A stretch of 64,000 nt of DNA from an uncultured Rhizobiaceae group bacterium (lineage in GTDB: Bacteria; Pseudomonadota; Alphaproteobacteria; Rhizobiales; Rhizobiaceae), in the NCBI GenBank assembly GCA_947501445.1, contig CANMVS010000002.1, positions 1 through 64,000 on the forward strand, read 5' to 3'. The position numbers were made by a program, and so were the translations under genes. This document shows, one piece after another, positions 16,167 to 25,601 of the stretch. Below the pieces are notes generated by a model that was not told where the DNA came from, made no database searches, and saw only the letters and a program-made list of their open reading frames with translations. Within the stretch, counting starts at the first letter, position 1, and each line of letters opens with the position of its first letter.

Positions 16167-18686
16167 TTATTTCTTCCGTGGCACCTTGGGCACCGCACTG
16201 CTGCGTGGCTTGTTTGCCGGTTCATCAGCAGTTTTGGCCGCTGGTGTTTTGCCAGGCAGTTTTGGGCCTGCCGGTTTGGGGCCGGCAGGTTTCGCTGTGG
16301 CCTTTGCTGTCGCTGATACCTTGGCCTTACTGACCGGCGGTTTGCGTTTGGCCGCAGCTTCCTTGCGCGGTTTAGGCTGCGGTTTGTCAGGCAGGGCTTC
16401 GAGCTTGAGACCGGTCAGACCGGTATCAAGCTTTTCTACCGTGACTTTGACCGTACCGCCCTTTTTCAACTTGCCGAACAGCACTTCATCAGCCAGTTGC
16501 TTCTTGATGTGCTCCTGGATGACCCTTGCCAGCGGCCGGGCACCCATACGCTCGTCATAGCCCTTGTCTGCCAGCCAGGCGATTGCTTCCTGAGTCAGAT
16601 CGAAGGTGACACCACGTTCAGCCAATTGTGCTTCCAGCTGCATGACGAATTTCTGAACAACCTGATGGATAACCGGCGTTGGCAGTGAGCCGAACGGGAT
16701 GATTGCATCAAGACGATTGCGAAATTCCGGTGTGAACATGCGATTGATGGCTTCCACATCATCGCCCTCGCGCTTGGAAGAACCAAAGCCAATGGCGTTC
16801 TTGGCCATATCAGAGGCACCGGCATTGGTTGTCATGATCAAAATGACATTGCGGAAATCAATCTGCTTGCCGTTGTGATCCGTCAGTTTGCCGTGGTCCA
16901 TGACCTGCAACAGGATGTTGAACAGGTCCGGATGCGCCTTTTCGATCTCGTCAAGCAGCAGCACACAGTGTGGGTGCTGATCAACACCATCAGTCAGCAA
17001 TCCGCCCTGATCAAAGCCGACGTAACCGGGAGGTGCCCCAAGCAGCCGCGAAACCGTGTGACGTTCCATATACTCCGACATGTCAAAACGCAGCAGTTCC
17101 ACACCCAGCGAACTTGCAAGCTGCCGGGCAACCTCTGTCTTGCCGACACCGGTGGGACCGGAGAAGAGATAGCTGCCAATGGGCTTGTCGGGTTCGCGCA
17201 GACCAGCGCGTGCCAGTTTGATGGCCGAGGCCAGCGCATCAATCGCCAGATCCTGGCCATAGACAACAGACCGCAGTTCCTTGCTCAGATTTGCAAGCAC
17301 CAGCTTGTCGTCCTTGGAGACGGATTTCGGCGGTATGCGTGCCATGGTGGCAATGGTTGCTTCGATTTCCTTTTCAGTAATCGTTTTGCGTCGTTTGCTC
17401 TCTTCCACCAGCATCTGTGATGCGCCGGTCTCGTCAATCACATCAATGGCCTTGTCAGGCAACTTGCGGTCATTGATGTAGCGGGCAGACAGTTCGACAG
17501 CCGATGTGATGGCATTGTTGCTGTATTTGACCTTGTGAAATTCCTCGAAATAGGGTTTCAGCCCCTGCAGAATTTCCACCGCATCATCAATGCTTGGCTC
17601 ACTGACATCGATCTTCTGAAAACGCCGTACAAGAGCCCTGTCTTTTTCAAAGAACTGACGAAACTCCTTGTACGTTGTTGAACCGATGCAACGGATCGCC
17701 CCGGAGGACAAAGCCGGTTTGAGCAGGTTGGATGCATCCATGGCACCGCCGGATGTTGCACCAGCACCGATCACCGTGTGGATTTCGTCGATGAACAGGA
17801 CAGACCCTGGCGTTTCTTCCAGTTCCTTTACCACCTGCTTCAGGCGCTCCTCAAAATCGCCGCGATAGCGCGTACCGGCAAGCAGTGCCCCCAGATCAAG
17901 CGCATAGATCGTTGCGTCAAGCAGCACTTCGGGAACATCATTATTGACGATGCGCCGTGCGAGACCCTCAGCGATGGCGGTTTTGCCAACGCCCGGGTCG
18001 CCCACGTAGAGCGGGTTGTTCTTGGAACGCCGACACAGGATTTGAATGGTGCGATTGACTTCGCTTTCACGGCCGATCAGCGGATCAACCTTGCCATCCT
18101 TGGCCTTCTGGTTGAGATCAACACAATAGGCCGCCAGCGCATCCTGGCCCTTTGGTTTGCCGGTTTCTTCGGCTTCCGTTGAAGGTGATGGCCCTTCACT
18201 GTCCGTATCTTCCGCACCACGCACCGGTCTGGCTTCGGAGACACCCGGACGTTTGGCAATGCCGTGAGAGATGAAATTGACAGCGTCATAACGGGTCATT
18301 TCCTGTTCCTGCAGGAAATAGGCTGCGTGGCTCTCTCGTTCAGCAAATATGGCGACCAGAACATTGGCACCGGTCACATCATCGCGGCCGGACGACTGAA
18401 CATGGATCACAGCGCGCTGAATAACCCGCTGAAAGCCGGACGTCGGCTTGGAATCCTCATCGTAACCGGTCACAAGATTATGCAGTTCATTGTCTATATA
18501 TTCAGTCACTGTCGCGCGTAAAGCATCCAGTTCGACGCCGCAGGCGCGCATAACCGCCGCCGCATCGGAATCATCCATCAGCGCCAGAAGCAAATGCTCA
18601 AGCGTCGCATATTCATGGTGACGGTCATTGGCAAAAGTCAGTGCCTGATGGAGTGCTTTTTCGAGGCTGGTAGAAAATGTTGGCAC
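16167..18686 (-). CDS. clpA: ATP-dependent Clp protease ATP-binding subunit ClpA
   Basis: ClpA is the AAA+ unfoldase that feeds substrates to ClpP and takes N-degron substrates from ClpS. The 839-residue product has the N-terminal Clp-N repeat domain and a first AAA module (Walker A GDPGVGKTAIAEG). The second AAA module follows (Walker A GPTGVGKTEVAR), with the Clp-specific C-terminal domain after it. After about residue 765 comes an unusual lysine-, proline- and alanine-rich tail of some 75 residues (repeats such as PAGPKPAGPK) that E. coli ClpA lacks. clpS lies ten bases upstream on the same strand, and the HEAT-like gene follows immediately. No clpP is in the window. Confidence 0.96.
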   Translation of the reverse strand: MPTFSTSLEKALHQALTFANDRHHEYATLEHLLLALMDDSDAAAVMRACGVELDALRATVTEYIDNELHNLVTGYDEDSKPTSGFQRVIQRAVIHVQSSGRDDVTGANVLVAIFAERESHAAYFLQEQEMTRYDAVNFISHGIAKRPGVSEARPVRGAEDTDSEGPSPSTEAEETGKPKGQDALAAYCVDLNQKAKDGKVDPLIGRESEVNRTIQILCRRSKNNPLYVGDPGVGKTAIAEGLARRIVNNDVPEVLLDATIYALDLGALLAGTRYRGDFEERLKQVVKELEETPGSVLFIDEIHTVIGAGATSGGAMDASNLLKPALSSGAIRCIGSTTYKEFRQFFEKDRALVRRFQKIDVSEPSIDDAVEILQGLKPYFEEFHKVKYSNNAITSAVELSARYINDRKLPDKAIDVIDETGASQMLVEESKRRKTITEKEIEATIATMARIPPKSVSKDDKLVLANLSKELRSVVYGQDLAIDALASAIKLARAGLREPDKPIGSYLFSGPTGVGKTEVARQLASSLGVELLRFDMSEYMERHTVSRLLGAPPGYVGFDQGGLLTDGVDQHPHCVLLLDEIEKAHPDLFNILLQVMDHGKLTDHNGKQIDFRNVILIMTTNAGASDMAKNAIGFGSSKREGDDVEAINRMFTPEFRNRLDAIIPFGSLPTPVIHQVVQKFVMQLEAQLAERGVTFDLTQEAIAWLADKGYDERMGARPLARVIQEHIKKQLADEVLFGKLKKGGTVKVTVEKLDTGLTGLKLEALPDKPQPKPRKEAAAKRKPPVSKAKVSATAKATAKPAGPKPAGPKLPGKTPAAKTADEPANKPRSSAVPKVPRKK

Positions 18687-18696
18687 GTTTATATCC

Positions 18697-19050
18697 TCAT
18701 TTCTTTTCCATTACGCATTGCAAAGGGTGCTGATTCTGGCGCGCGAAGTCCATCACCTGGGTTACTTTGGTTTCAGCCACCTCATATGTGAATACACCGC
18801 ATTCGCCCACGCCGTGGTTGTGGACATGCAGCATAATCCGTGTTGCCGCCTCGCGGTCCTTCTGGAAAAACCGTTCCAGAATATGAATGACGAATTCCAT
18901 TGGTGTGTAATCGTCATTCAGGATCAGAACCCGATAGAGACTGGGCTTCTTGAGTTTTTTTTGGGTGCGCGTAATGATCGAGACGCCGTTGCCATCGCCG
19001 TCACTGTCATCGTCACCATTCGTGCTTGCCCATATAGGCTTCAAGTACAT
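18697..19050 (-). CDS. clpS: ATP-dependent Clp protease adaptor ClpS
   Basis: ClpS binds N-degron residues and delivers such proteins to ClpA. The 117-residue product shows the core [20 protein letters not shown], with the [10 protein letters not shown] substrate pocket, then [19 protein letters not shown] and the [12 protein letters not shown] helix. The N-terminal 30 residues are acidic and glycine-rich, as expected for the flexible ClpS tail that enters ClpA. Its stop lies ten bases before the clpA start, so the pair is one operon. It is the classical ClpS1 type judged by the intact pocket motif. Confidence 0.96.
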   Translation of the reverse strand: MYLKPIWASTNGDDDSDGDGNGVSIITRTQKKLKKPSLYRVLILNDDYTPMEFVIHILERFFQKDREAATRIMLHVHNHGVGECGVFTYEVAETKVTQVMDFARQNQHPLQCVMEKK

Positions 19051-19309
19051 TCTTTCGATAATCCCGTCTCAACTGGACCACGCTGCACCCCGTGGCGCTT
19101 TAACGAGTCCCACTATGATTTGTATTCTACCCTAATCTAATCCTTATTTGTGCGATTATAAGCCCTTCTTCATCGCTCTCCACCGGTTCTGTATCATCCG
19201 TCATAGATAGGTGTTCGAATTGCTGCGAACAGGGTACCAATGCAAAAATCCCGGTGCCGGCTGGCCGCGGGCACACCAGGACCGGTTTACGCTGATTGCC
19301 AACGACAAA
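19051..19309. other. Promoter region of clpS; no gene seen
   Basis: The stretch between the clpS start and the phasin terminator contains the clpS promoter and no convincing open frame or RNA gene. Confidence 0.4.
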
Positions 19310-19338
19310 AAACCCGGTGTCGCAAGGACACCGGGTTT
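19310..19338. terminator. Rho-independent terminator, mainly for the phasin gene
   Basis: A perfect 12-bp stem, AAACCCGGTGTC / GACACCGGGTTT with loop GCAAG. Read on the minus strand it runs into TTTTTTG, so it should stop phasin transcription about 145 bp past the stop codon. Confidence 0.85.
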
Positions 19339-19482
19339 AATTATTTGGGTTTTTGGCTCAATAAATCAACAGGCGCGCTGAAAATTGACATTTTCCTGAA
19401 ACGGGAAAACGTGAGCACCATTTTTACCCAGTACCGCTGGCGCTCATCGCTTGATTCGTCGCGCAACGACAATAGAGCCGTA

Positions 19483-19854
19483 TCAGTTGGCTTTTTTGGT
19501 CGTTGTTGCCGGCACGCTGGCAGCTTCTTTTGCAGCAGCAGGCACAATTTCCTCAAAAGGCTTATAGACATTGCGAGCCGTTTCGGCATAGAGCTCGCCG
19601 AATTTTGTTGCCTGGGCAATGAAGCTCTCATAGCTGGATTTTGCAAAGTCGCCCTGAATTTCAAGGGCTTTCTCTACAGTATTTGCAGATAGGAGCTGTT
19701 CAACAACAGCTGCATTATCTTCATAGGACTTCTTGGAATAATCGGTCGCTTCAGTTGTAAGGGTCTGCATGCCCTCAGCAACGGCTGAATAACTCTTCAG
19801 CATGTTATCGATGGCATCCTTGCCGTTCTTGCTGGCGTCATCAAAGGAAAACAT
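19483..19854 (-). CDS. Phasin family protein
   Basis: Phasins coat polyhydroxyalkanoate granules and control their size; some act as general stress proteins. The 123-residue product shows the family pattern MFSFDDASKNGKDAIDNMLK, SYSAVAEGMQTLTTEATDYS, and the amphipathic segment VEKALEIQGDFAKSSYESFI ending AETARNVYKPFEEIVP. The start at 19854 is where similarity begins and has AGGATATAGAG in front; the frame extends to 19980 without support. No PHA synthase is in the window. It is a single-gene transcript ended by the hairpin at 19310-19338. Confidence 0.88.
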   Translation of the reverse strand: MFSFDDASKNGKDAIDNMLKSYSAVAEGMQTLTTEATDYSKKSYEDNAAVVEQLLSANTVEKALEIQGDFAKSSYESFIAQATKFGELYAETARNVYKPFEEIVPAAAKEAASVPATTTKKAN

Positions 19855-20119
19855 CTCTATATCCTGTATTTGGGGTGAGGAGGTATATGCTTTCAGTAGA
19901 CCGGTATTAATCCGATTTACGCCGCCAATATTATATGCGCCGCAACAAAGTGTCAATTTTTTTGTGCAACGCAATAACAATCATTAAAACACCACAAATG
20001 TGCAAGATTCGGGAAACCATAAACGGATTGGTAACGCTGTTTGTCTACATTTCATAAAGATTGGAGATCCCGCAAGGTGTGATCCACCCAGTCTTGTGTG
20101 TGTGCGTAGTGTAAATTGA

Positions 20120-21577
20120 TTGGACCGAATAGTGTACAAAGCTTCGTCAGGCCACGGCCTAGCTCCGTTCAGATTGCCAATTCGGCAAATCCTCAATTGT
20201 CTCATGATAGCGGCCGCAATGGCCCTGTTTTCCACCGTTGGCGCATCAGCCAACTCCAAATATGCCGGTATTGTCATCGATGCCAAAACCGGCAAAACCC
20301 TCTATGCATCAAGTGCGGATTCACTGCGCTACCCGGCATCTTTGACCAAGATGATGACACTCTACATGATGTTCGAGGCGATGGACAACGGTCGGCTCAG
20401 CAAGAAGACACGTATTAAAGTGTCAAAAAACGCCGCGGCAGAGCAACCCTCAAAACTGGGTATACGTCCCGGGCAGACGCTTTCAGCCGAACAGGCCATT
20501 TATGCGCTTGTAACCAAATCTGCCAATGATGTTTCGACAGCAGTTGCTGAACATCTGGGCGGTTCTGAAAGCGGCTTTGCGAAAATGATGACAAAGAAAG
20601 CCCGTCAGCTTGGCATGTCACGCACCACTTTTCGCAATGCCCATGGCCTGCCAAACAGCAAACAGAAAACCACGGCACGGGATATGGCGCGCCTCGGCCT
20701 GGCGCTGCGTGAACATTATCCCAATCGTTACCACTATTTCTCTACCCGCTCGTTCAAATATGGCAAAGCACGCTATGGCAATCACAACCGTTTGCTGGGT
20801 GTTGTGAAGGGTGTCGACGGTATCAAAACCGGTTACACCCGCGCATCAGGCTTTAACCTGGTGTCCTCCGTACGCAAAGATGGCCGCAGCATCGTTGCGG
20901 TCGTCATGGGCGGAAAGTCCGGTGCCAGCCGAAACGCTCAGATGAAAAAACTGATAGCACGTTACCTGCCCAAGGCATCGCGCAGAGGTGGCGGCAATCT
21001 GATTGCAGCAGCACCTTCCGTATCCAGGCGTATCGCATTGCCCAAAACAGGCCCCATACCCAATTTTCGTGATGCAAACGAAGTACGCGTCGCCCTCGCC
21101 TACGCCCAACCCAAAAAGGCCGCAGCGTTTCCAATTCCGCTGGATCGTCCGGTCGTCGGCAAGGCTGCATTGATTGACAGCCTGAAAAAACAGCGGGCGG
21201 TTGTTGCACCTGTTCCACGCCCCAGACTGCCAGCCAAGGAAGTACCAAACGCACTTGGTGCGCAAACAGCAACCAATCAATTGGCCGAAGCACAGATCGA
21301 CAATGTTGTCACATCAAGCATCGGCCAGCCATCGGGGTGGGTTGTGCAAATCGGCGCAGCACCCACGCGTGAAGGCGCAGAGCAGCTGTTGGCCGAAGCA
21401 CAGGCAAAAACCGGTGGCATGATCAGTACAGCCAGTGCATTTACCGCCGTTACCGAGCGCAAGGGCGAGCAGCTTCACCGCGCACGCTTCGCTGGATTTG
21501 ACGGTAAGTCACATGCCTGGAAGGCCTGCAAACAGCTCAAGAAAAAAGGATACGGCTGCTGGGCAACCGAGCAGTAA
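20120..21577 (+). CDS. D-alanyl-D-alanine carboxypeptidase with SPOR domain
   Basis: This class A (S11) low-molecular-weight penicillin-binding protein trims the terminal D-Ala of peptidoglycan pentapeptides in the periplasm. The signal segment MIAAAMALFSTVGASANS precedes the domain. Catalytic motifs are all present: SxxK in YPASLTKMMT, SxN in VTKSANDVS, and KTG in GIKTGYTRASG. The C-terminal 75 residues (WVVQIGAAPTREGAEQLLAE onward, ending GYGCWATEQ) form a SPOR domain that binds denuded glycan at division sites, an arrangement common in Alphaproteobacteria. The start is uncertain: the frame opens with TTG at 20120, GTG at 20132 is an alternative, and neither has a clear ribosome site. Confidence 0.93.
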   Translation: MDRIVYKASSGHGLAPFRLPIRQILNCLMIAAAMALFSTVGASANSKYAGIVIDAKTGKTLYASSADSLRYPASLTKMMTLYMMFEAMDNGRLSKKTRIKVSKNAAAEQPSKLGIRPGQTLSAEQAIYALVTKSANDVSTAVAEHLGGSESGFAKMMTKKARQLGMSRTTFRNAHGLPNSKQKTTARDMARLGLALREHYPNRYHYFSTRSFKYGKARYGNHNRLLGVVKGVDGIKTGYTRASGFNLVSSVRKDGRSIVAVVMGGKSGASRNAQMKKLIARYLPKASRRGGGNLIAAAPSVSRRIALPKTGPIPNFRDANEVRVALAYAQPKKAAAFPIPLDRPVVGKAALIDSLKKQRAVVAPVPRPRLPAKEVPNALGAQTATNQLAEAQIDNVVTSSIGQPSGWVVQIGAAPTREGAEQLLAEAQAKTGGMISTASAFTAVTERKGEQLHRARFAGFDGKSHAWKACKQLKKKGYGCWATEQ

Positions 21578-21601
21578 ACACGAGATATGCAACTCAATAA
21601 C

Positions 21602-21618
21602 CCGGCACCGTGTGCCGG
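21602..21618 (+). terminator. Probable terminator after the carboxypeptidase gene
   Basis: Stem CCGGCAC / GTGCCGG with a 3-nt loop, followed by TTTCATCC. The U-run is short, so termination may be modest. It lies between two convergent genes. Confidence 0.55.
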
Positions 21619-21658
21619 TTTCATCCTCGAATTTGTTTTAATTTGTATTGGGGAATGA

Positions 21659-22351
21659 CTAATGTCCACGCAACAGAATATCTTTAGCCTGGTTAATACG
21701 GGCCGCCAGAAAGACCGAGCCGCCGGTATCGGGATGCATGCGCTTCATCAGGCGGCGATGCGCCTGTCTGATTTCCGCCTCGGACGCACCAGCAGGAAGA
21801 CCAAGGATCTGGTAGGCTTCCTCCTTGGTCATGGTGCCCGATCCTGGCGCAGCGCCCAGCCCGTCGTCCGCATCCGCATCAAAACCATCTCTCCAAGCGG
21901 GCATGCGTCGGTCAAGATACGCTTCTAGGACCTGAATACTCTCTGCATCCATGCGCAGCTCACTATAGAGCGACAGCAGATCTGCTTCGCCCAGAGCTTC
22001 AAGTTCCTGTCCTTCATAGCGTCCCGCAAGAACGATACCGGTCATGTCACCGGTATCGAGATCCAGTTCCATTTCAAGGGCAGCAGTACGGACCTGCGAT
22101 GTCTGGCTGCCGGACCTGGTCGCCCGCGAACGCGCCCGTGCCCGGCCAAACAGCGCTGCGGCCAATCCAAACAGCCCCAGTGAAATACTGGTTCGTCCCA
22201 AAAGCGTGAAAACCACCCCGGTGACGGTCAATATAACAGGAGCCGCATAACGCAGCACAAAGGCCAGTCGCTGCGGATCCATGCGTACAAACACAACCGA
22301 CAGGCCAGCCAATACCAATCCCAGCAATATAACGTAGAACAAAATTGCCAC
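21659..22351 (-). CDS. Membrane-anchored J-domain protein
   Basis: The 230-residue protein has two N-terminal hydrophobic helices (VAILFYVILLGLVLAGLSVV and VILTVTGVVFTLLG). A middle region with YEGQELEALGEADLLSLYSE follows, and a C-terminal J domain of about 55 residues ends it. The J domain has EAYQILGLPAGASEAEIRQA and the essential HPD motif in MHPDTGG. A C-terminal J domain on a membrane anchor resembles mitochondrial Tim14/Pam18 and recruits an Hsp70 (DnaK) to the inner membrane. I chose GTG at 22351 because AGAGG lies seven bases upstream and the hydrophobic segment starts there; the frame extends to an ATG at 22405. Confidence 0.88.
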   Translation of the reverse strand: MAILFYVILLGLVLAGLSVVFVRMDPQRLAFVLRYAAPVILTVTGVVFTLLGRTSISLGLFGLAAALFGRARARSRATRSGSQTSQVRTAALEMELDLDTGDMTGIVLAGRYEGQELEALGEADLLSLYSELRMDAESIQVLEAYLDRRMPAWRDGFDADADDGLGAAPGSGTMTKEEAYQILGLPAGASEAEIRQAHRRLMKRMHPDTGGSVFLAARINQAKDILLRGH

Positions 22352-22567
22352 CGCAGAACCTCTTCCATATGACGAAAATCCAAAATGGAATCCGCCTGTA
22401 TGCACTCAAATTGGTCAGCACAGATCTGCAATCCGCCGGGTTGGACCGTGAGACCTGAGCCAATTTCTGAATATAGATCACAAAATTTCGCTAGCGTCTG
22501 TCAACAATATTTGACCATGCCGATCAAACCGCACGTATGGGCTCTGCCCAAAGGTGAAGGATCGGCA

Positions 22568-23308
22568 TCATCCCTTCCCGCCCGGTAATTGTTCCAGCAG
22601 CAATCGCGATTCACGACTGCCGCTTTTCTCCAGCGCTCGCAAACCGCCGGACGCATAGACAGCCACGGCTTTCAACAGATTGAGGAGCGCATGGGCAGCA
22701 TTCGCATCAAATCGCAAATAGGCACCACCTGACAAACGCGCAACTTCGCGAAATGCCGTTTGCGCCGCCGGGTCATTTCCCTCCTGAAACATGAAACAAG
22801 GAACCCGGCGCATGCCGAGCTCACCCGCCAACTGGCAAAGACGGTCGATCTCTTCCTCCATGGCGTCGCCGATATACACCATGGCACTGACAGGCTTGCG
22901 AATAGTCTCTTCACGGGCATTCTTCAACACCTTGGCGATCTGCGTATGGCCACCACGGCAATCAATTTTGGTCATCAGATTGCGCAATTGACTTGTATCA
23001 CTGACCCAACGGGATGCCCGGCATTCCCCAAAACCCCGAAAATAAACCAGTTGAACGTTCAACCCGCCGGCACGGCCGACGGCATTGAACATCTCAGCCT
23101 GCAATCCGCAGGCCGCGTCCCAAGTTGGCTGCCGGCTCATTGTTGCATCAAGCGCAAAGATCAATCGTCCGACGCCACCTCCCTGCGCCGGTGTTACAGC
23201 GCGGGCTGCTTTCAGAAAATCAGACAGGTCCCGACTGGAAGACTGAGCTTCCTTGCCGGTTGAAACAGATCGGGACCCGTTCTTTCCAGTCGTATCGCGG
23301 CTCGACAT
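22568..23308 (-). CDS. VWA-domain protein of unknown role
   Basis: The 246-residue soluble protein has a von Willebrand A-like fold. The metal-binding motif is degenerate: LIFALDATMSRQPTW supplies DxTxS in place of DxSxS. The following strands (VQLVYFRGFGECRASRW, AMVYIGDAMEEEIDRL, GMRRVPCFMFQEG) fit the fold. The N-terminal 40 residues are serine-rich and polar. A strong GGAGGAG lies before the ATG at 23308. It lies upstream of the J-domain gene on the same strand with 216 bp between them. The two may work together, as VWA proteins often act with chaperones or AAA+ enzymes, but that is inference. Confidence 0.75.
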   Translation of the reverse strand: MSSRDTTGKNGSRSVSTGKEAQSSSRDLSDFLKAARAVTPAQGGGVGRLIFALDATMSRQPTWDAACGLQAEMFNAVGRAGGLNVQLVYFRGFGECRASRWVSDTSQLRNLMTKIDCRGGHTQIAKVLKNAREETIRKPVSAMVYIGDAMEEEIDRLCQLAGELGMRRVPCFMFQEGNDPAAQTAFREVARLSGGAYLRFDANAAHALLNLLKAVAVYASGGLRALEKSGSRESRLLLEQLPGGKG

Positions 23309-23430
23309 GGGTTCTCCTCCAGTTCAACGATGTCTCAATATTATTTAGTGTACGTCAGGGGCAATTTGAACCTCAAGAGCATTTTGCACTGAAGTAATGA
23401 TCGCTTCGGGCTCAGTTGAACAACAGCTTG

Positions 23431-23874
23431 CTAAAGCAATCCAAGATCAGCAAGCTCGCGGCGCAATTCCACTGGCAGTGACATGATGCCGGATGTATTG
23501 GACGTAATGTCCGCGGGTGCATCATTCGATGTCAGATAGCGCCAGCCCTGAAAAGCCCTGCGCGGCTGCCATTCCGTCATGATCAGACGCGGTTCAAACA
23601 CGATCTTGCAGCGGGATATGCCCGAACTGTCGGTGAAAGGTCTGATCTCGGCTATATGTTGACGGACCTGAATATTGCCTTTGATGACCCAATATAGTGA
23701 ACCGCCATCAAGCAGTTCTTCAAGTCTTTTCGGCACCATGCGGGTGGTGTGGTAATGAACCTGCTCCACGCCGCGGCTTTTCTTGTCGGCCATGGAAAAA
23801 TCCATTGAGGCCTGAAGGCTCTCAACCGCATCAATTCCCACACATAGTTTAACCAGATTCAGGCCCATAGCCAT
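23431..23874 (-). CDS. DUF1489 family protein
   Basis: The 147-residue protein matches the DUF1489 family, a conserved alphaproteobacterial group of unknown function. Family landmarks are LNLVKLCVGIDAVESLQ at the N-terminus, YHTTRMVPKRLEELLDGGSL with YWVIKGNIQVRQ, and a central EPRLIMTEWQPRRAFQGWRY. No enzymatic motif is evident. The start codon abuts a perfect inverted repeat (23874-23901) and no clear ribosome site is visible, so the message may be leaderless or its translation controlled by the hairpin. ATG at 23868 is an alternative start. sdaA lies 74 bp upstream on the same strand. Confidence 0.82.
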   Translation of the reverse strand: MAMGLNLVKLCVGIDAVESLQASMDFSMADKKSRGVEQVHYHTTRMVPKRLEELLDGGSLYWVIKGNIQVRQHIAEIRPFTDSSGISRCKIVFEPRLIMTEWQPRRAFQGWRYLTSNDAPADITSNTSGIMSLPVELRRELADLGLL

Positions 23875-23901
23875 GACGTAACGTTCTGAGTTGTTACGTC
23901 A
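23874..23901. promoter_or_regulatory. Perfect inverted repeat abutting the DUF1489 start codon
   Basis: TGACGTAAC and GTTACGTCA, 9-bp perfect arms, flank a 10-nt spacer. The left arm's first base is the A of the minus-strand ATG. It could be an operator or an mRNA hairpin at the ribosome site. Confidence 0.6.
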
Positions 23902-23948
23902 AGAACAAACCCGCCAATGTCCACATGTCCTGCTCCGCAACCCGGCAC

Positions 23949-25349
23949 TCAGCATTCGACAACATTGACGGCAAGACCACCTTCACTGGTCTCTTTATAG
24001 CGCTCGTTCATATCAAGCCCCGTTTGCCGCATTGTCTCCACACAGGCATCCAGTGGAACAAAATGCTGACCGTCGCCCTTCAAAGCCAGCGATGCGGCTG
24101 TCACCGCCTTTACAGCACCCAGTGCGTTGCGCTCGATACAGGGCACCTGCACCAGTCCTGCAACGGGATCGCAGGTCATTCCAAGATGATGCTCCAGCGC
24201 AATTTCCGCCGCATTTTCCACCTGTTCCGGGGTTCCGCCCATAACCGCGGCAAGCCCGGCGGCCGCCATGGCGGATGCGGAGCCAACTTCGCCCTGACAG
24301 CCTACTTCTGCACCTGATATGGAGGCATTATGCTTGATGATGCCGCCAATGGCTGCCGCTGTCAGCAGGAATTCGTGAATACTATTGGTATCGGCCCCAT
24401 CATGAAACTGAACGAAATAGCGGATTGTTGCCGGTATCACACCGGCTGCTCCATTTGTGGGCGCGGTTACAATACGTCCGCCCGCAGCGTTTTCTTCATT
24501 GACGGCCATCGCATAGACACTCAGCCAATCATTTGCCAGCAGTGGATTGACTTTGTTCTGTTTCCACTCCTCCTGCAATTTGTCATGGATGGTGCGGGCC
24601 CGCCTGCGCACCTTCAAACCGCCCGGCATAATACCGTCTTTCGACAGGCCCCGATCAATGCAACTGCTCATTGTTGACCACAGGTCATCCAGGCCTGCAT
24701 CCAGCGATGCTGATGATTGGGTCACTTCCTCATTTGCGCGTTTCATGGCAGCAACTGACAGGCCGGATTCCCTGGCCATGACCAGCATCTCGGCGGCATT
24801 GTGAAAAGCATAGGGAACCCCGGGTGCCACGGCCACTTCCGGCGCCTTTTTCATCGCCTCGAGCTCAATATCGGTAACAACAAAACCACCCCCAATGGAA
24901 TAGTAGATCCGGCGCAACAGCAATCGGTCATCAGCATCAAAAGCACTGAATGTCATGCCGTTGGCATGGCCCGGTAACGGGTTTTGACGATCAAAGACCA
25001 AATCCGTTTCAGGATTGAATACATAGGCCGGATGCCCCTGCGGCGTCACCCGACCTTCAGTTTCAACCTGATGAATGATCGCATCCATACGGTCAGGGTC
25101 TATCGTTTGTGGCTCAAACCCCATCAGTCCGAGCACCACCGCCCTGCCCGATCCATGGCCGATGCCGGTAAAGGCAAGTGAGCCATGCAGACTGACGTTC
25201 AGCCGCTCCACCTGATAGCCTGAAGGGCGCGGCCAGTCGCCATTCAACAGCTCATCCAGAAAACGCACCGACGCCACCATTGGCCCCATCGTATGGGAAC
25301 TTGATGGTCCTACGCCAATCTTGAAGACGTCAAAAACAGAAAGAAACAT
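23949..25349 (-). CDS. sdaA: L-serine dehydratase, iron-sulfur dependent
   Basis: SdaA deaminates L-serine to pyruvate and ammonia with a 4Fe-4S cluster. The 466-residue single-chain enzyme starts [20 protein letters not shown], the beta-domain signature, and continues into the alpha domain. Cluster and active-site segments are visible: [20 protein letters not shown] and [20 protein letters not shown], with a C-terminal cysteine close to the stop (VVEC). GAAGG precedes the ATG. The gene is monocistronic or weakly linked to the DUF1489 gene. It depends on Fe-S assembly, for which the suf operon is 17 kb away. Confidence 0.96.
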   Translation of the reverse strand: MFLSVFDVFKIGVGPSSSHTMGPMVASVRFLDELLNGDWPRPSGYQVERLNVSLHGSLAFTGIGHGSGRAVVLGLMGFEPQTIDPDRMDAIIHQVETEGRVTPQGHPAYVFNPETDLVFDRQNPLPGHANGMTFSAFDADDRLLLRRIYYSIGGGFVVTDIELEAMKKAPEVAVAPGVPYAFHNAAEMLVMARESGLSVAAMKRANEEVTQSSASLDAGLDDLWSTMSSCIDRGLSKDGIMPGGLKVRRRARTIHDKLQEEWKQNKVNPLLANDWLSVYAMAVNEENAAGGRIVTAPTNGAAGVIPATIRYFVQFHDGADTNSIHEFLLTAAAIGGIIKHNASISGAEVGCQGEVGSASAMAAAGLAAVMGGTPEQVENAAEIALEHHLGMTCDPVAGLVQVPCIERNALGAVKAVTAASLALKGDGQHFVPLDACVETMRQTGLDMNERYKETSEGGLAVNVVEC

Positions 25350-25547
25350 CGACCTTCACACCCAATCAACAGCATTTGCCTTCAATCTGCAGCGCAGATC
25401 CAGGGCAAAGCGCATTAAATTCCAGATTCCATATTAGACCTGTGGCCTGCCAATGGGCACCCGCTTGCCGACATTGTGTAGACCGGACGCGACACAACAT
25501 TCAAGCGGGCTTATTACGCGACTTATATTTCAGCACCACAACGAAAA

Positions 25548-25572
25548 ACAGCGCGGGAACATCCCACGCTGT
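25548..25572 (-). terminator. Rho-independent terminator of the 33-residue microprotein gene
   Basis: On the minus strand an ACAGCG/CGCTGT plus TCCC/GGGA stem with one mismatch and a 3-nt loop runs straight into TTTTTCG. It begins 30 bp after the stop codon of the small gene. Confidence 0.8.
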
Positions 25573-25601
25573 CTTTTAAAAACTTGTTCTGTAAATCTGA
25601 C

